From Coprenecus sp949297365 (GTDB taxonomy: Bacteria; Bacteroidota; Bacteroidia; Bacteroidales; UBA932), in the NCBI GenBank assembly GCA_963931055.1, contig OZ006987.1, positions 682,001-746,000 on the forward strand: DNA of 64,000 nucleotides. The letters are read 5' to 3'. Under the pieces are notes generated by a model. It did not search any database and was not told the origin of the DNA. It was given only the letters and a program-made list of their open reading frames with translations. Each line of letters begins with the position of its first letter. The stretch's first letter is position 1. Made by a program: the position numbers and the translations under genes. Shown piece after piece: positions 63,106 to 64,000 of the stretch.

Positions 63106-64000
63106 TTAGAATGTGAACTCAGCACCGATGGTGAACTGCCTTGAATTAGGATATACACCCAATTGTAAGTTGCTGTCCACCTCAGGGTCATATCCTGAGT
63201 ACTTGGTTATAGTAAAGAGGTTACGCGCGATAGCGTAGATCCTGAACCCTGCGATGAAGCCAGTGCGGTCCATCCACTTCTTGGGGAAGTCGTATGAGAC
63301 CTGCAGGTTCTTCAGACGCAGGAAAGAAGCGTCCTCAATCAGTGTATCGTCAATGTTTCTTGCTGAATTGAAGCCAGGTACATCAGTCTTGTCTCCAGGC
63401 TCCATCCACATATCCAGCAGTTCCGTAGATCCGTTGCCGTTTGACAAGAAGAGAGGGTTGATAAGGAAGTAACGGTCGTTGTTGATCATCCACTTGCCAC
63501 CCACCCAGGAGAAGTCTGCACCTACATACAGGCCCTTGTACTGGAAGTTCAACTGAACACCGCCTGACCACGGGGCAAACATTTGCTTGCCAGTCATGAC
63601 AGCATTGTCATCCGAGAACGTCTTGGTGATATTGCCGTCCTTGTCATACCACATCTGCATACCGTCGCGGGGATCGACTCCTGCCGAACGCACATTGTAG
63701 TACTCACCGTAAGGATAACCCACGTGATAGGAGAGTGCGTTTCCAAGCACATACTCGTCACGGCCTCCGAAAAGTTCAAGAATCTCGTTCTTGTTGTAGT
63801 TGAAGTTTGTCTTGACATTGAAATAGATATCACGGGTCTGAACGATATCGAAACTCAGGTCGACATCCACACCGCGGTTGAGCATGTCTCCGGCATTACC
63901 GGCTCCTGAAGTGTGACCGGTGGTCATAGAGTAGGGAATAGCCATCAACAGATCGCGCGTCACCTTATTGTAGAACTCCACGCTCACATCCATAAAGTTC
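63106..64000 (-). CDS. susC: SusC/RagA-family TonB-dependent receptor, C-terminal part (cut by window edge)
   Basis: About the last 298 residues of a TonB-dependent outer-membrane channel of the SusC family; the rest lies to the right of the window. The visible part is barrel strands: MLNRGVDVDLSFDIVQTRDI, FNVKTNFNYNKNEILELFGG, YSGYDPEVDSNLQLGVYPNS and the terminal strand RQFTIGAEFTF ending in Phe, as expected for an outer-membrane barrel. The segment YDFPKKWMDRTGFIAGFRIY, then ARNLFTITKYSGYDPEV, is diagnostic of SusC. It pairs with the susD gene downstream and would be energised by a TonB system such as the one at 21.2-23.1 kb. Confidence 0.93.
   Translation of the reverse strand, partial: NFMDVSVEFYNKVTRDLLMAIPYSMTTGHTSGAGNAGDMLNRGVDVDLSFDIVQTRDIYFNVKTNFNYNKNEILELFGGRDEYVLGNALSYHVGYPYGEYYNVRSAGVDPRDGMQMWYDKDGNITKTFSDDNAVMTGKQMFAPWSGGVQLNFQYKGLYVGADFSWVGGKWMINNDRYFLINPLFLSNGNGSTELLDMWMEPGDKTDVPGFNSARNIDDTLIEDASFLRLKNLQVSYDFPKKWMDRTGFIAGFRIYAIARNLFTITKYSGYDPEVDSNLQLGVYPNSRQFTIGAEFTF

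Overview
This window is a chromosomal segment of a Bacteroidota bacterium, most likely of the order Bacteroidales. The evidence is: a SusC/SusD pair at the right end; BACON-domain lipoproteins; a batA-E (aerotolerance) operon behind moxR; the order tuf-trnW-secE-nusG-rplKAJL-rpoBC; and many copies of the Bacteroidota promoter -7 box TAnnTTTG, several with a TTTG box 19-20 nt upstream. Base composition is about half G+C. Genus cannot be set from the sequence alone.

Layout. 0-3.5 kb: 5' end of serS, a truncated AAA-ATPase gene, rplU-rpmA, an ATPase-like gene with damaged nucleotide-binding motifs, and a zinc-less sirtuin. 3.5-8.8 kb: three BACON-type lipoproteins (the third with a frameshift), rpmE2, and a compound repeat/hairpin. 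8.8-20.4 kb: one long leftward operon, moxR - DUF58 - membrane protein - batA - batB/batC fusion - batD - batE - glmM - NamZ-like gene - lipoprotein. 20.4-26.5 kb: truA, an exbB-exbD-tonB energising module, an orphan MacB-type permease, rluB-like gene and era. 26.5-31.5 kb: parC and aroK, bordered by two gene-poor gaps holding related hairpins. 31.5-36.7 kb: lysS-trmH-aroE leftward, recJ rightward. 36.7-44.3 kb: threonine aldolase, two tandem MFS transporters, ssb, purA, dxs. 44.3-46.5 kb: an M23 peptidase pseudogene and a pair of paralogous secreted proteins. 46.6-59.9 kb: the translation/transcription supercluster, with five tRNA genes, tuf, secE, nusG, four ribosomal proteins, rpoB and rpoC. 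59.9-64 kb: a secreted protein of unknown function, then a Sus-type locus (lipoprotein, SusD, 3' end of SusC) running leftward.

The most striking non-genic signal is a pair of 84-nt elements (about 86% identical, equal length). Each is enclosed by a long stem whose arms differ between copies yet stay complementary. One ends 1 nt before tRNA-Gly; the other ends at the first bases of tRNA-Trp. An internal hairpin shows a compensatory base-pair change. This looks like a structured RNA or DNA element forming the 5' leader of tRNA precursors. Most of the remainder is conserved housekeeping sequence.
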